A DNA stretch of 64,000 bases from Corynebacterium uberis (GTDB taxonomy: Bacteria > Actinomycetota > Actinomycetes > Mycobacteriales > Mycobacteriaceae). Shown piece by piece: positions 48,693-63,374 of this stretch. Where the stretch lies: the NCBI RefSeq assembly GCF_020616335.1, contig NZ_CP085051.1, forward strand, positions 1,488,001 to 1,552,000. The letters run 5' to 3'. Both the position numbers and the translations under genes were made by a program. The notes under the pieces are model-generated. The model was not told where the DNA came from. It saw only the letters and a list, made by a program, of their open reading frames with translations, and made no database searches. Each line of letters starts with the position of its first letter. The first letter of the stretch is position 1.

Positions 48693-50444
48693 TTGACACA
48701 TGATCGGCACCGCGGCACCCAGGCACCGCGCCGGGGCGCGTTTGTTTCCCTCCTGCGCATGCTTGGTTACCACAAGGGCGCACTCATCTTCGCGGTCCTC
48801 CTCAGCCTCATTGGTTCGGGCCTGGGGCTTGTCCAGCCGCTGGTGGTCAACCGCATGATCACGCAGTTTTCCCAAGGCGGTGGGCTGCCCCATGGCCTCA
48901 TCGGGGCACTCATTGGGCTGCTCATTGTCTCCACCGCCGTCAGCGGCCTGGAAATCTACATCATGACCCGCACCGCCGAGGCGGCTGTCCTCGGATCCCG
49001 GAAACAACTGCTCGCCCGCATGCTGCGGCTTCCGATCGCCACCTATGACACCCACCGCACCGGCGATCTGGTCAGCCGGCTGGGATCAGATACCACGCTG
49101 GTGCGCACCGCCTTTACCGGCGGCCTGATCAGCGCCATCGGCGGGGTGGCCACCATGGCCGGCGCGATCGTGCTCATGGCGCTGATCGATATTGTCATGC
49201 TGCTGGTCGTGCTGGGAGTAGTAGTTGCCGCGATGGTGGCGGTAGTAGCGGCGTCGTCACGCATCCAAAAATCAACCAAAGCAGCCCAGAAAGCAGTCGG
49301 TGACCTGGGGGCGGGCATGGAACGCAGCCTGCTGGCCATCCGCACAATTCGGGCCGCCCACGCAGAAGACGCAGCCGAAGCTGAACTAGGAGACCAAGCA
49401 CACCGGGCGTTTGTGCATGGCCGGCGCATCGCCGCCATCGAAGGCGTGCTCTACCCGGTCTCTGGGTTAGCCATGCAGGGCGCGTTCCTGGCTGTCCTGG
49501 GCGTTGGCGGCATGCGCGTCGCCGCCCAGACAATCACCGTTGCTGACCTGGTTTCCTTTGTCCTCTATCTATTCATGGTGGCAGGCCCGCTGACCACCAT
49601 CTTTGGGGCCGTGACCACGGTGCGCTCCGCGATGGGCGCCATCGAGCGCATCGACCAAGTCATGGAACAAGACCCAGAAGACACCGACGGCCAACCCCTC
49701 CAGCCCGTCGCGCAGTCCGACGCCCTGGCCTTCGAGCATGTCACTTTCTCCTACCCCACCTCCGAGGGCCCCGTCCTTGAGGACGTAACCTTCCACGTCC
49801 CACCGGGAACCCGCACCGCCTTGGTCGGCCCATCCGGGTCCGGAAAATCTACCACCTTGGCGCTCATCGAGCGCTTCTACGATCCCGACTCGGGACGCAT
49901 CATGCTCAACGGCCAAGACGCGTCCACGGTGGCGCGGCCCCAGCTGCGCGCCGCCATCGGCTACGTGGAGCAGGAGGCCGCCGTCCTCGCCGGCACGGTC
50001 GCCGACAACCTGCGCCTGGCCAACCCCAACGCCACCGACGAACAATGCTGGCAGGCCCTGCGCGACGTCAACATGGCCGAACGCTTCGTCCAAGAAAAAG
50101 GCCTTGAAACCACCCTCGGCGACCGCGGCATGACCCTGTCCGGGGGACAACGCCAGCGCCTCGCGCTCGCGCGCATGCTCCTCATGGACACTCCCCTGCT
50201 GCTCCTCGACGAACCCACCTCCGCCGTGGACTCCCACAACGAGCAGCTCATTCTCGACGCCGTGGCCGCAAGCTCGCGCGGGCGCACCACGATCACGGTG
50301 GCTCACCGGCTGTCCACGGTGACAGACTCTGACCAAATCATCGTCCTCGACGGCGGCCGGGTGGCGGCGACGGGCACCCATGAAGAACTCATGGCCACCA
50401 GCGAGCTCTACCGGCAGCTCGCCTCCCGCCAACTGTTGTCCTAA
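48693..50444 (+). CDS. ABC exporter, fused membrane and ATPase domains
   Basis: Half-transporter of about 583 residues that would work as a dimer. The N-terminal half has about six helices (ALIFAVLLSLIGSGLGLVQPLV onward) with the intracellular-loop motif RTGDLVSRLGSDT. The C-terminal ATPase has Walker A GPSGSGKST, Q-loop YVEQEAAVLAGTVADNL, signature TLSGGQRQRLALARM, Walker B LLLLDEPTSAVD and AHRLST. It is of the LmrA/MsbA multidrug or lipid class, substrate unknown. TTG 48693 is chosen because TAAGGA sits eight bases upstream; the frame is open further 5' but overlaps lepB. Confidence 0.9.
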   Translation: MTHDRHRGTQAPRRGAFVSLLRMLGYHKGALIFAVLLSLIGSGLGLVQPLVVNRMITQFSQGGGLPHGLIGALIGLLIVSTAVSGLEIYIMTRTAEAAVLGSRKQLLARMLRLPIATYDTHRTGDLVSRLGSDTTLVRTAFTGGLISAIGGVATMAGAIVLMALIDIVMLLVVLGVVVAAMVAVVAASSRIQKSTKAAQKAVGDLGAGMERSLLAIRTIRAAHAEDAAEAELGDQAHRAFVHGRRIAAIEGVLYPVSGLAMQGAFLAVLGVGGMRVAAQTITVADLVSFVLYLFMVAGPLTTIFGAVTTVRSAMGAIERIDQVMEQDPEDTDGQPLQPVAQSDALAFEHVTFSYPTSEGPVLEDVTFHVPPGTRTALVGPSGSGKSTTLALIERFYDPDSGRIMLNGQDASTVARPQLRAAIGYVEQEAAVLAGTVADNLRLANPNATDEQCWQALRDVNMAERFVQEKGLETTLGDRGMTLSGGQRQRLALARMLLMDTPLLLLDEPTSAVDSHNEQLILDAVAASSRGRTTITVAHRLSTVTDSDQIIVLDGGRVAATGTHEELMATSELYRQLASRQLLS

Positions 50445-50450
50445 AACGCA

Positions 50451-50481
50451 ACAACCGCCCGGCACATGGCCAGGCGGTTGT
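50451..50481 (-). terminator. Terminator between the ABC exporter and rplS
   Basis: The arms ACAACCGCC (50451-50459) and GGCGGTTGT (50473-50481) pair perfectly. On the minus strand the hairpin is followed by TGCGTTTTAGG, which fits termination of rplS. It may also stop the convergent exporter transcript. Confidence 0.8.
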
Positions 50482-50497
50482 GAAAAGCGCGAGCGTA

Positions 50498-50839
50498 CTA
50501 GCGACGTTCCTTGATGCGAGCAGCCTTACCGCGCAGGTTGCGCAGGTAGTACAGCTTCGCACGGCGCACGTCACCGCGACGGGTGACCTCGATGGAATCG
50601 ATGTTGGGAGAGTGCACCGGGAAGGTACGCTCCACACCAATGCCGAAGGAGACCTTACGCACGGTGAAAGTCTCCCGGATGCCGGAGCCCTGGCGACGAA
50701 TCACCACACCGGTAAACAGCTGGGTGCGCTCGTTGTTGCCCTCGATGACCTTGACGTTGACGCCAAGGGTATCGCCGGGACGGAAATCAGGAATATCGTC
50801 GCGCAGCTGCGCTGCATCGACCTTATCCAGGATGTTCAT
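50498..50839 (-). CDS. rplS: 50S ribosomal protein L19
   Basis: 113 residues, the standard length. Motifs: [84 protein letters not shown] and [24 protein letters not shown], which are diagnostic for L19. GTGAGGAACTG lies just upstream of ATG. rplS is often in a trmD-rimM cluster, but here trmD and rimM lie about 10 kb away with the thi operon between. Confidence 0.98.
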   Translation of the reverse strand: MNILDKVDAAQLRDDIPDFRPGDTLGVNVKVIEGNNERTQLFTGVVIRRQGSGIRETFTVRKVSFGIGVERTFPVHSPNIDSIEVTRRGDVRRAKLYYLRNLRGKAARIKERR

Positions 50840-51044
50840 AACAAACAGTTCCTCACTTTTTCTGGATAGAGGACCCTGGCGGCACTTCCCTTACAAGGGC
50901 GCTCGGCCGGTTCGTATCCGCAACATGTCTCGCCGCTGCCACCGCAATCAGGTTCCCCCCCACCGCGAGGCAGACAACGTTTCCACATTCTTGCACGGCT
51001 CCCCCACCCTTTTCAAACCACCACGCCGCACCGACGCCGCCCCC

Positions 51045-51050
51045 TATACT
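51045..51050 (+). promoter_or_regulatory. Likely -10 element of the thi operon promoter
   Basis: TATACT about 20 bases before the riboswitch. A good -35 hexamer is not evident at the expected spacing, which is common in corynebacteria. Transcription would start just before the THI box. Confidence 0.5.
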
Positions 51051-51065
51051 CAACCATTGACATCC

Positions 51066-53438
<2,373 letters not shown>

Positions 53439-53454
<16 letters not shown>

Positions 53455-54574
53455 TCGGTGCCGGAATCATCGGTCTGACCACCGCTTTTGAGCTGACCGA
53501 GCGGGGGTGTTCCGTCAGCGTGGTTGACCCGGATCCGGTCAGCGCGGCGACTCATTTCGCCGGCGGCATGCTCGCCCCGGTCGCGGAGGTGCAGTATTGC
53601 CAGGATCCGCTCTACCCGCTCATGCTCAGCGCCGCCCGCGCGTGGCCCTCGCTACTCGAGCGCGTGGGCACGTTCACGGACAAGCCCCTGGGTTTCCGCG
53701 ACGAGGGCACCCTCGTGGTCGCCGGCGATCGCGCGGATGCGCAGCACCTCAAAGAGTTGACCGCGCACCAGCAGGCGCACGGCATGCAGGTCGAGCGGAT
53801 CACCGTGCGGCAGGCGCGCGACCTGGAGCCGGCCTTGAGCCCTGGCATCGCCGGTGCGGTGTCCATCCCCGGCGATCATCAGGTCGCCCCGCGGATCTTT
53901 GCCCAAGGACTCATCGATGCGTTGGCGCGGCGCGGGGTGGAGTTTGTGCTCACCGCCGCGCGCCACTTCGACTGCGACGACCAAGGCCGGGTGCACCACA
54001 TTTCCGGCGATGATGAGACCGCGGAGGTCTGTGGGGATACCCAGATCGTGGTGTCGTGCGGATTGGGCGCGGCGGACATCTCCGGGTGGCAGGCCCGCCC
54101 CGCGCTGGCGTTGCGCCCGGTATATGGCGACATCCTCATCGTGCGGGCGCCGGGCCTCATCGACCGGGTCATCCGCGGCTTTGTGGAGGATCGGCCGGTC
54201 TACATCATTCCGCGCCCAGACGGGACGGTGGCCATCGGTGCGACCACGCGGGAAGACGAGCGTCCCGACACCCCGGTCGGCTGCGTGCGCGACCTGTTGG
54301 CCGACGCCTGCCGCATCGTCCCCGGGTTGGAGGAGGCCGGCATGGTCGAGTGGGGTACGGGCGCGCGTCCGGGCACCCCCGATGACCTTCCCTACCTGGG
54401 CCGGGTGAGCCCCAACATCGTGGTCTCTACCGGCTATTTCCGTCACGGGATTCTACTCAGCGCGCTGGGGGCGGCTGCCGGTGCGGACCTGGCAACGGGA
54501 GCCCGACCCGCCGACGCAGACCTCTTAACGGCCTGCGACCCCCTCCGCCACCAAGAAAGGACAAGGACCCAGTC

Positions 54575-54578
<4 letters not shown>
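53439..54578 (+). CDS. thiO: Glycine oxidase ThiO
   Basis: FAD enzyme that oxidises glycine to the imine used for thiazole synthesis. About 379 residues from ATG 53439. The Rossmann motif is AIVIGAGIIGLTTAFELTERG. Other features are FAGGMLAPVAEVQY, LRPVYGDILIVRAPGLIDRVIRG, YIIPRPDGTVAIGATTREDE and STGYFRHGILLSALGAAAGADL, all typical of ThiO and related D-amino-acid oxidases. It is coupled to thiE and thiS (ATGA overlap at 54575). Confidence 0.94.
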
Positions 54579-56592
<2,014 letters not shown>

Positions 56593-56606
<14 letters not shown>

Positions 56607-58794
56607 ACCCCGCATTCTTCAGCGCCGCGGCCAGCGAACCGTCCTTGCGGGGGCGGGACCGCTTGGCGGGGGCGTCGAGAAGCAAACTCAAAGAAATACG
56701 CTTGCGGGGCACATCAACATCGATGACGCGCACCTTCACCACATCACCGGAACGCACCACCTCATGCGGGTCGGAGACAAAACGGCGCGACATCTCCGAG
56801 ACGTGAACCAAACCATCCTGGTGGACGCCCACATCCACAAACGCGCCGAACGCGGCAACATTGGACACCGTTCCCTCCACGATCATCCCCGCGGACAGGT
56901 CCGAAATCTTGTTCACCCCCTCCTTGAACGTCGCCGTGCGGAACTCCGGGCGCGGATCCCGGCCCGGCTTATCCAGCTCAGCAATAATGTCCGTCACCGT
57001 GGGAACGCCGAAAGTCTCATCGGCGAAATCAGCTGGGCGCAACCGCGACAACACCGCAGAATTGCCCACCAAGTCAGCCACCTTTAGGCCTTGGGCCTGC
57101 GCAATCCGCCGCACCAGCGGATACGCCTCCGGATGCACCGCAGACCCATCCAAGGGATCCGCCGCCCCAGGAATCCGCAAAAAGCCCGCAGCCTGCTCGA
57201 ACGCCTTAGGGCCCAAACGCGGAACCTTGCCCAACTCCTTGCGGCTAGCAAACGCCCCATGCTCATTGCGGAACGCCACAATATTGTCAGCCACGGTGGC
57301 ACTAATCCCCGCCACCCGCGCCAACAGCGGCGCCGACGCAGAATTCACGTCCACGCCCACCGCGTTGACCGCATCCTCCACCACCCCATCGAGTGTGCGC
57401 GCCAACGCCTGCTGATTGACATCATGCTGATACTGGCCCACGCCCAAGGCCTTCGGATCAATCTTGACCAGCTCAGCCAACGGGTCCTGCAACCTACGGG
57501 CAATAGAGACCGCACCCCGCAAAGACACATCCATCTGCGGAAACTCCCGCGCAGCAAGCTCGGAGGCGGAATAGACCGACGCGCCGGCCTCCGAAACCAC
57601 AACCGGGACCGGGTGGCTGGCAACCTCCTGCGACACCTCACGGGCCAGGGCATCCGACTCCCGGGATGCGGTGCCATTGCCCACCGCGATCAGATCCACC
57701 CCATGCGTGGTGGCAAGACGCACCAACGTCTCCTTCGCCTGCCGCCACTGCTGCTGCGGCTGATGCGGATACACCACCACGGTATCGAGCACCTTGCCCG
57801 TGGCATCCACCACGGCACACTTCACGCCATTGCGGTAGCCAGGATCGAGGCCCAACACCGCCTTATGGCCCGCCGGGGCGGCCAACAAAATGTCGCGCAG
57901 ATTCCGGGCGAAGACCACAAGGGCGTCCTTTTCTGCCCGCTCCTTGAGCCGCATCCGCGCGTCCAGGCCACTAGAGACACTCAGCTTTGTGCGCCACCCA
58001 AAACGCACGGCCTGAGCAAGCCACGGCGACGCTGCGGTGTCAAGCCCGCTGCGTTGCGCGATAAGACCCTCATAGAAGGCATCCTCGCCGGGATCCAAGC
58101 GCACCGTAAGAACGCCTTCGGCTTCCCCGCGCAACAGGGCGAGAATGCGGTGGCTAGGAAGCGAATCACACGACTCACTGAACTCAAAGTAGTCCGCATA
58201 TTTCGCGCCCTCAGCCTTCTTGGACTCCTCCACCGCAGAGACCATGGTGCCGCGCTTAAACACCTCCTCCCGGACCTCCCCCACCAGATCCGCGTCCAGG
58301 CTCAGCTGCTCGACCAGAATCGCCCGCGCGCCATCAAGGACTGCCTTAGTGTCCTCATAGCCGGGGCACACATAGGCCGCGGCGGCGTCCTGGGGATCCT
58401 GCTGCGGCTGCGCGATGAGAGTATCTAGCAACGGCTCGATGCCCGCCTCCCGGGCCTTATCTGCCTTGGTGCGGCGCCGCTTCTTAAACGGCAAATACAG
58501 GTCCTCCAGGCGTGCCTTCGTCTCACAAGCGAGGATGAGGGCACGCAGATTCTCGCTGAGTGCCCCTTGCTCCTCAATGGCCTTGAGAATCGTCTCCTTG
58601 CGCTGCTCAAGGTCGCGGAGGTACTCCGCGCGCTCGGCCAGCGTGCGCAGTTGCGAGTCATCAAGGCCACCCGTGGCTTCCTTGCGGTAACGAGCGATAA
58701 AAGGCACCGTGTTGCCCTGATCGATCAGGTCCAAGGCAGCATCAACCTGGGGCTGCCCAACCCCCAATTCTCGGGCGATAGTCGCAGAGATCAT
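56593..58794 (-). CDS. tex: Tex family RNA-binding transcription accessory protein
   Basis: Conserved nucleic-acid-binding protein related to Spt6. 733 residues from ATG 58794. Order of domains: N-terminal helical region (VPFIARYRKEATGGLDDSQLRTL, DLYLPFKKRRRTKA), a YqgF-like nuclease fold (VLGLDPGYRNGVKCAVVD), helix-hairpin-helix repeats (about 480-600), and a C-terminal S1 domain of about 70 residues (GMIVEGTVSNVAAFGAFVDVGVHQDGLVHVS). Gene length and order are typical. Confidence 0.95.
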
Positions 58795-58804
58795 TCCCGC
58801 GATT

Positions 58805-59998
58805 CTAGACTCCCTTCCCCTCGCCGCCGTGGAGGGCTTGGTAATAGGCCCTCCTGTGCTCCCGCGCATCCGTGAGGCTGACCCGCCACTGGCGCGGACG
58901 AGGCTGTGCCAGTGGCCCCGTGGGATCCGTGACCGTGGTGGTTCCATCCGGGAAGAACCAGTGGCAATTGCCCGTGTGTCCCATGAACATGCGCACATGA
59001 TCAAACGTGACCATGTTGTGGTGATGCGGACACAGGCACGCCAAGTTCGACATGGTGGTCGCCCCGCCCAAACCGTGGTCAATGACATGATGAAGCTGCA
59101 AGTTGCGCGTCCGGGAGCAGTGCGGGTACCGGCAGGTCCCGTCGCGCAGGCGAACCGCCACCGCAACATCGCGCGGTGCATCATGACGCTGCGTGAGGAT
59201 CTCCCCCACCCCATCAAGGCAGCGGTACCCATCGATCAGCGGCGCGAAGTAGGCCGCCTCCTGCCGGCTCAACTCCCCGGAACCCACCAGATAGGTGGCC
59301 TGCGAATCCGGATCAGGGGAAAAGAAGTTGAGCACACACCGCACGGTGGCCTGCTGCGTAAACAACTCCTCAAAAGCCTGCCCCATGCTGCACCGGCGCT
59401 GGGAAGACAACTGGGATAACGCCTCATAGATTGCTACCGCCGCCCCCTGGCTGACCACGGCTCGGATCTGTGTAGCCCCGCCCGGAACCGCCTCGAAGGC
59501 CACACTGGCGGCCACCCGCTTGAGCGGCTCAGGAGCCCGCGGGCCTTCCGCCTCGCGTACCAGCAGGCGGACCTTTCGGTACATTGCCTGCGGGGACGGA
59601 AGATGCTGATGCGCCCGGGTAGGGGTCACGTATTCCGCGATCTGCGAGTCAAGGGAGGCGATCGTCTCATTCGATTCACTGGCCAACGCCCGCCCGATGG
59701 CGCACACGCGCTCCATGCACAAGTGGTGCAGACTCTCCTGGAGAGCATCTACCTTGGGCAGGTGCGACAGGATCTCCACACTAAACACGTAGTCCTCGAC
59801 CTTCGCCGGACGCATGCCTAGGTTTTCCGCCACGCTGTCACGCGTGACATCAAAGTCTTCCTCCTGCGCAAGAATCCACCGCAGCTTGTCTTTCCAGAAG
59901 GCAACCTGACGCTCATTGTTATCCATGAAGAACACGCAGTCTGGGTTGTCTGGGTTACAGGCCCGATAACCGGGCTCTACTACAGCTGCCACCACCAT
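58805..59998 (-). CDS. HNH endonuclease, 13E12/DUF222 family
   Basis: 397 residues. The DUF222-like N-terminal part is helical and variable. The C-terminal HNH motif is complete: DGTCRYPHCSRTRNLQLHHVIDHGLGGATTMSNLACLCPHHHNMV, with two CxxC-like pairs and the central HH. This multicopy actinobacterial family (13E12 repeat type) is thought to include mobile or selfish nucleases; function here is unknown. The start ATG has AGGGGG upstream. It lies between tex and the DUF2200 gene, with a pyrimidine-rich spacer (60010-60110) before it. Confidence 0.9.
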   Translation of the reverse strand: MVVAAVVEPGYRACNPDNPDCVFFMDNNERQVAFWKDKLRWILAQEEDFDVTRDSVAENLGMRPAKVEDYVFSVEILSHLPKVDALQESLHHLCMERVCAIGRALASESNETIASLDSQIAEYVTPTRAHQHLPSPQAMYRKVRLLVREAEGPRAPEPLKRVAASVAFEAVPGGATQIRAVVSQGAAVAIYEALSQLSSQRRCSMGQAFEELFTQQATVRCVLNFFSPDPDSQATYLVGSGELSRQEAAYFAPLIDGYRCLDGVGEILTQRHDAPRDVAVAVRLRDGTCRYPHCSRTRNLQLHHVIDHGLGGATTMSNLACLCPHHHNMVTFDHVRMFMGHTGNCHWFFPDGTTTVTDPTGPLAQPRPRQWRVSLTDAREHRRAYYQALHGGEGKGV

Positions 59999-60144
59999 GA
60001 GCTACCCCCTTTTTTTCTCCCCGTCACCCTCACTTTTTCTTTCTTTCCCCACACCCTAGACCACCAACCCCAACCCCCTACCCTCCCATTCGAACACACC
60101 CCTTCCCCATTCGAACATCCGCAGGTAAACGGTAGTATTGCCAC

Positions 60145-60495
60145 ATGGACACCACCACCCGACTACGCGCCATGACCTTCGCCGACCTCTACGAGTGCTA
60201 CCGCGCAAAAATCCTCCGCAAGGATCGCACCATCGACGAACTAGATGCGGTCTTGACCTGGTATTTCAACGACTCCCCCGACGTCTTGACGCACGCCCGC
60301 GACAGCGACATCACCCTCGGCGAACTGCTCGACACCGCGCAGACCACCCCGCATGCGCCCGAGATTCGTGGGGTCATATGTGGGGTCCGCGTCGAAGACA
60401 TCTCCGATCCATTCCTGCGCGCGGTACGCCAGCTAGACAAGATCGTCGACGAGCTGGCCCGCGGCAAAAAGGTAGCTGCCATCCTGCGCGGCTAG
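60145..60495 (+). CDS. DUF2200 family protein
   Basis: 116 residues of the DUF2200 family. Typical sequence: TFADLYECYRAKILRKDRTIDELDAVLTWY, then HAPEIRGVICGVRVEDISDPFLRAVRQLDKIVDELARGKKVAAILRG. Function unknown. It is convergent with trmD, the two stops being separated by one base. Confidence 0.88.
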   Translation: MDTTTRLRAMTFADLYECYRAKILRKDRTIDELDAVLTWYFNDSPDVLTHARDSDITLGELLDTAQTTPHAPEIRGVICGVRVEDISDPFLRAVRQLDKIVDELARGKKVAAILRG

Positions 60496-60496
60496 A

Positions 60497-61657
60497 TCAC
60501 TGATCCTGCCAGCGCGTGGACCCGTACCACGGGGTATTGTCCGGCAACGCCCCCACCACCGCGGCAGTGACGGCATCACACTCGAGCTCGGAGGTGGCCA
60601 CCACCTCCAGGCGGTACAACTCCATGCCCACCGGCGAAAACCCGTGCGTGGCCTCATACTCATTGGCCAGCATGTTGTCCGGCTGGCACGTCGATGCCTG
60701 CGCGTAGGCGTCCATGCGCTCCACGTCGAGGCCCGCACTGCTCAGGGCCGCGCGGGCATGCGGCAGGTGATCACGCCACTGCCGCGGGTCAAGGAGCACG
60801 GTCAGATTGGTCACATGACGGCGGCGGGCGGCAAGCGCCTGCCTTTCTGCGGCGGTGAGCTCGGCGGCGTCGAGAAGCTCCGGGCGTACCCGAGCCGTGC
60901 GCACGATTGCCTGCTGCCTGTGCCACCTGCGAATGCGCGCATGATCGCCGCTGGTCAGCGCCTCCGGAACGGAAAGTCCCCGCCACGTGCGCGGCTTGGT
61001 GTATGAGGGCCCTTCGAGCAGGCCATCGGAGAAGCTATCTTCTTCATGGCTGCGCCGGTTTCCCAGAACGCCCGGGATGAGGCGCACCACTGCCTCTGCG
61101 ATGACGAGCACGGCGACCTCCCCGCCGATGAGCACATAATCCCCGATGGAGACCTCACGCACCCGATAGCGCGTTGCCGCATCCTCGAAGACGCGCTGGT
61201 CAATGCCCTCGTAACGCCCGCAGGCGAAAACGATGTGGGACTCCGTGGACCAGCGGCGCGCGTCCTCTTGCGTAAATGGGGTGCCGGCGGGGGTGGGAAC
61301 CAGCAGGAGAGGAAGGGAGCGATCCTCCTGGTCGGGTTCGTAAGCGCACGCGTCCACGCCCGCGAGCTCATCATGGCGCGGGCCCCCGCGGTGCTGCTGC
61401 GAAGAGGACAGCTCCGTGCCAGGCGCGCTACCCGCCGCGACCGCGTCAAGGGCCGGCCCCCACACCGTGGGGGTCATCACCATTCCGGGGCCGCCACCGT
61501 AGGGAGAATCATCCACCGCCTGATGAACCCCCGGTGCCCAGTCCCGCAGGTCATGGACGCCCACGGAGAGAATCCCCTGCTCAATGGCCTTACCTAGAAG
61601 GGCATGGCGCAGCGGATCAAGATATTCGGGAAAGATAGTTATGACGTCTAAGCGCAT
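60497..61657 (-). CDS. trmD: tRNA (guanine-N1)-methyltransferase with C-terminal extension
   Basis: SPOUT enzyme that methylates G37 of tRNA. 386 residues, over 100 more than usual. The core has MRLDVITIFPEYLDPL, DDSPYGGGPGMVM, CGRYEGIDQRV and the knot VREVSIGDYVLIGGEVAVLVIAEAVVRLIPGV. An insertion of about 40 residues before CGRYEGID appears to be a corynebacterial trait. The end beyond AERQALAARRRH (about 105 residues: NLTVLLDPRQWRDHLPHARAAL and onward) is not part of TrmD and looks like a separate small protein fused in frame. At the junction, CATGTGACC suggests an ancestral GTG start with overlapping TGA. Confidence 0.92.
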   Translation of the reverse strand: MRLDVITIFPEYLDPLRHALLGKAIEQGILSVGVHDLRDWAPGVHQAVDDSPYGGGPGMVMTPTVWGPALDAVAAGSAPGTELSSSQQHRGGPRHDELAGVDACAYEPDQEDRSLPLLLVPTPAGTPFTQEDARRWSTESHIVFACGRYEGIDQRVFEDAATRYRVREVSIGDYVLIGGEVAVLVIAEAVVRLIPGVLGNRRSHEEDSFSDGLLEGPSYTKPRTWRGLSVPEALTSGDHARIRRWHRQQAIVRTARVRPELLDAAELTAAERQALAARRRHVTNLTVLLDPRQWRDHLPHARAALSSAGLDVERMDAYAQASTCQPDNMLANEYEATHGFSPVGMELYRLEVVATSELECDAVTAAVVGALPDNTPWYGSTRWQDQ

Positions 61658-61661
61658 GAGG

Positions 61662-62156
61662 TTACAGCTCCAACAGCCCTTCTGGAGGGGTGATCACACA
61701 CGTTCCGGAATCAAGGTCAACGTCCGGGACAATGTCTTCCACAAAGGGGATGAGGACCTCCTTTCCGGAATTGATCGTCACCTCAAGGAGAAGCCGGCCT
61801 GGAACATGCGTCACCCCCGTGACCTCACCAATGTCGGCGCCGTCCTGGAGAACCCGCAGCCCCTCCAGGTCATGATCATAAAAGCCCTCATCATCCTCGC
61901 GCGGCGGGGCAAAAAAGGTCGTCGAACGCAGCGACTCCGCGGCCGTGCGATCCGCAATCTCCGCAAACGTGATAAGAAGTCTGCCCTGGTGCGGGCGCAT
62001 CGCTGTGACCGTCAGTTCGCGTGTCCGACCCCCCTGCTTTCCCTGCACCACCGTGCCGGGGGCAAAACGCTGCTCGGGAACATCCGTGCGCGGCTCCACA
62101 ACAACCTCGCCGCGAATCCCATGCGCCTTGACCACTCGCCCAATCATCAACTCCAT
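61662..62156 (-). CDS. rimM: 16S rRNA processing protein RimM
   Basis: Aids assembly of the 30S head around S19. 164 residues from ATG 62156. N-terminal RimM domain: IGRVVKAHGIRGEVVVEPRTDVPEQRF. The PRC-barrel-like C-terminal domain has FYDHDLEGLRVLQDGADIGEVTGVTHVPGRLLLEV and VLIPFVEDIVPDVDLDSG. Four bases separate it from trmD, so the two form an operon; rpsP, their usual partner, is not in the window. Confidence 0.95.
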   Translation of the reverse strand: MELMIGRVVKAHGIRGEVVVEPRTDVPEQRFAPGTVVQGKQGGRTRELTVTAMRPHQGRLLITFAEIADRTAAESLRSTTFFAPPREDDEGFYDHDLEGLRVLQDGADIGEVTGVTHVPGRLLLEVTINSGKEVLIPFVEDIVPDVDLDSGTCVITPPEGLLEL

Positions 62157-62233
62157 GCAGCACAACTTAGCAGGCCAATTGGGAAGACTATTGTGGGGCA
62201 GGCAAGCACCTGCGCGATTCGAACGGAGAAACC

Positions 62234-62944
62234 ATGCCAGCTACTCCCCACATCAATCCCCAAGGCGCCCCCATCGCCCCCACCGTGCTCCTGCCAGGAG
62301 ACCCACTGCGCGCCAAATTTGTTGCGGAGAACTTTCTAGAGGACGTGGTCCAGTTCAATTCAGTGCGCAACATGCTGGGGTTTACCGGCACCTATCGGGG
62401 AACTCCCGTATCGGTCATGGGATCCGGCATGGGCATCCCCTCCATTAGTTTGTATGCCCACGAACTCATCGACGTCTTTGGGGCCACCACGCTGGTGCGC
62501 ATCGGATCCTGCGGCGCCCTGCGCGCAGACATTTCGCTTCTCGACGTCGTTGTCGCCCAAGGTGCCTGCACCGACTCCCGGTTCATCGAGCAATACAATC
62601 TGCCCGGAACGTTTGCCCCTCTGGGTTCTTGGGACCTCCTCCAACGCGTCGCCGCCACCGCGGCAGCATCCGGTACCCCCGTGCGCGTGGGAAACATTGT
62701 CTCCTCAGACGTGTTCTACAACGATGACCCCACCGTCAACGAGCGCTGGGCGAATATGGGCGTACTCGCCGTAGAGATGGAATCCGCAGGACTCTACGCC
62801 GTCGCCGCCCGGGCCGGAGTGCAGGCGCTAGGGATGTTTAGCGTCTCCGACAACATCGTCACCGGGCAGTCATGTCCCCCCGAGGAACGCGAAACCGGGC
62901 TGAGCACCATGATTCGCCTGGCCCTCGATACCACCTGTTCCTAG
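62234..62944 (+). CDS. deoD: Purine-nucleoside phosphorylase, DeoD type
   Basis: Phosphorolysis of purine nucleosides. 236 residues, the hexameric DeoD form. Motifs: TVLLPGDPLRAKFVAENFL, GSGMGIPSISLYAHELIDVFGATTLVRIGSCGAL, ARAGVQALGMFSVSDNI and EMESAGLYAVAAR. GGAG is well spaced before the ATG. It is divergent from rimM. The cupin gene follows 38 bases later on the same strand. Confidence 0.95.
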   Translation: MPATPHINPQGAPIAPTVLLPGDPLRAKFVAENFLEDVVQFNSVRNMLGFTGTYRGTPVSVMGSGMGIPSISLYAHELIDVFGATTLVRIGSCGALRADISLLDVVVAQGACTDSRFIEQYNLPGTFAPLGSWDLLQRVAATAAASGTPVRVGNIVSSDVFYNDDPTVNERWANMGVLAVEMESAGLYAVAARAGVQALGMFSVSDNIVTGQSCPPEERETGLSTMIRLALDTTCS

Positions 62945-62982
62945 ACCAACCCACAACACCAACCCACAAGGAAGGATCCCCC

Positions 62983-63366
62983 ATGGATATTCACCAGCCA
63001 GAAGCATTCGGCGCCGCACAACACCAGGCCACCCCCGGAATGACCATCACTGATGTCCTTGCCGACGCCCCCGCGATCAAGGAAGGCAGCCGCCCCGCGG
63101 TTACCCGCTTGATGCAGGGCGCGCGGGCGAATATCATCGCCTTCCACTTTGCTACCGGCCAAGAACTACCCGATCACCAGGCCGCCCACCCCGTGACCAT
63201 TCAAGGACTTAGCGGCACGCTCACGCTGAACTGCGCCGGGCAGGACGTAGTCCTTGAGCCCGGGCGCGTCGTCCACCTGGCAGACCACGTGGTCCATGCG
63301 GTGACCTGCCAGGAGGGGCCAGCAGTGCTCCTGCTGACCATGCTCACCGGGCAGGACGCCTCCTAG
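62983..63366 (+). CDS. Cupin domain protein
   Basis: 127 residues from ATG 62983, after AAGGAAGG. A single cupin barrel is indicated by ATGQELPDHQAAHPVTIQGLSGTLTL and VVLEPGRVVHLADHVVHAVT: the first motif (GxxxxxHxHxxxxxxxx) is altered to LPDHQAAHP and the second motif ends in HAV. Metal binding is therefore uncertain. It may be co-transcribed with deoD. Function unknown. Confidence 0.8.
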   Translation: MDIHQPEAFGAAQHQATPGMTITDVLADAPAIKEGSRPAVTRLMQGARANIIAFHFATGQELPDHQAAHPVTIQGLSGTLTLNCAGQDVVLEPGRVVHLADHVVHAVTCQEGPAVLLLTMLTGQDAS

Positions 63367-63374
63367 TCCTTCTC

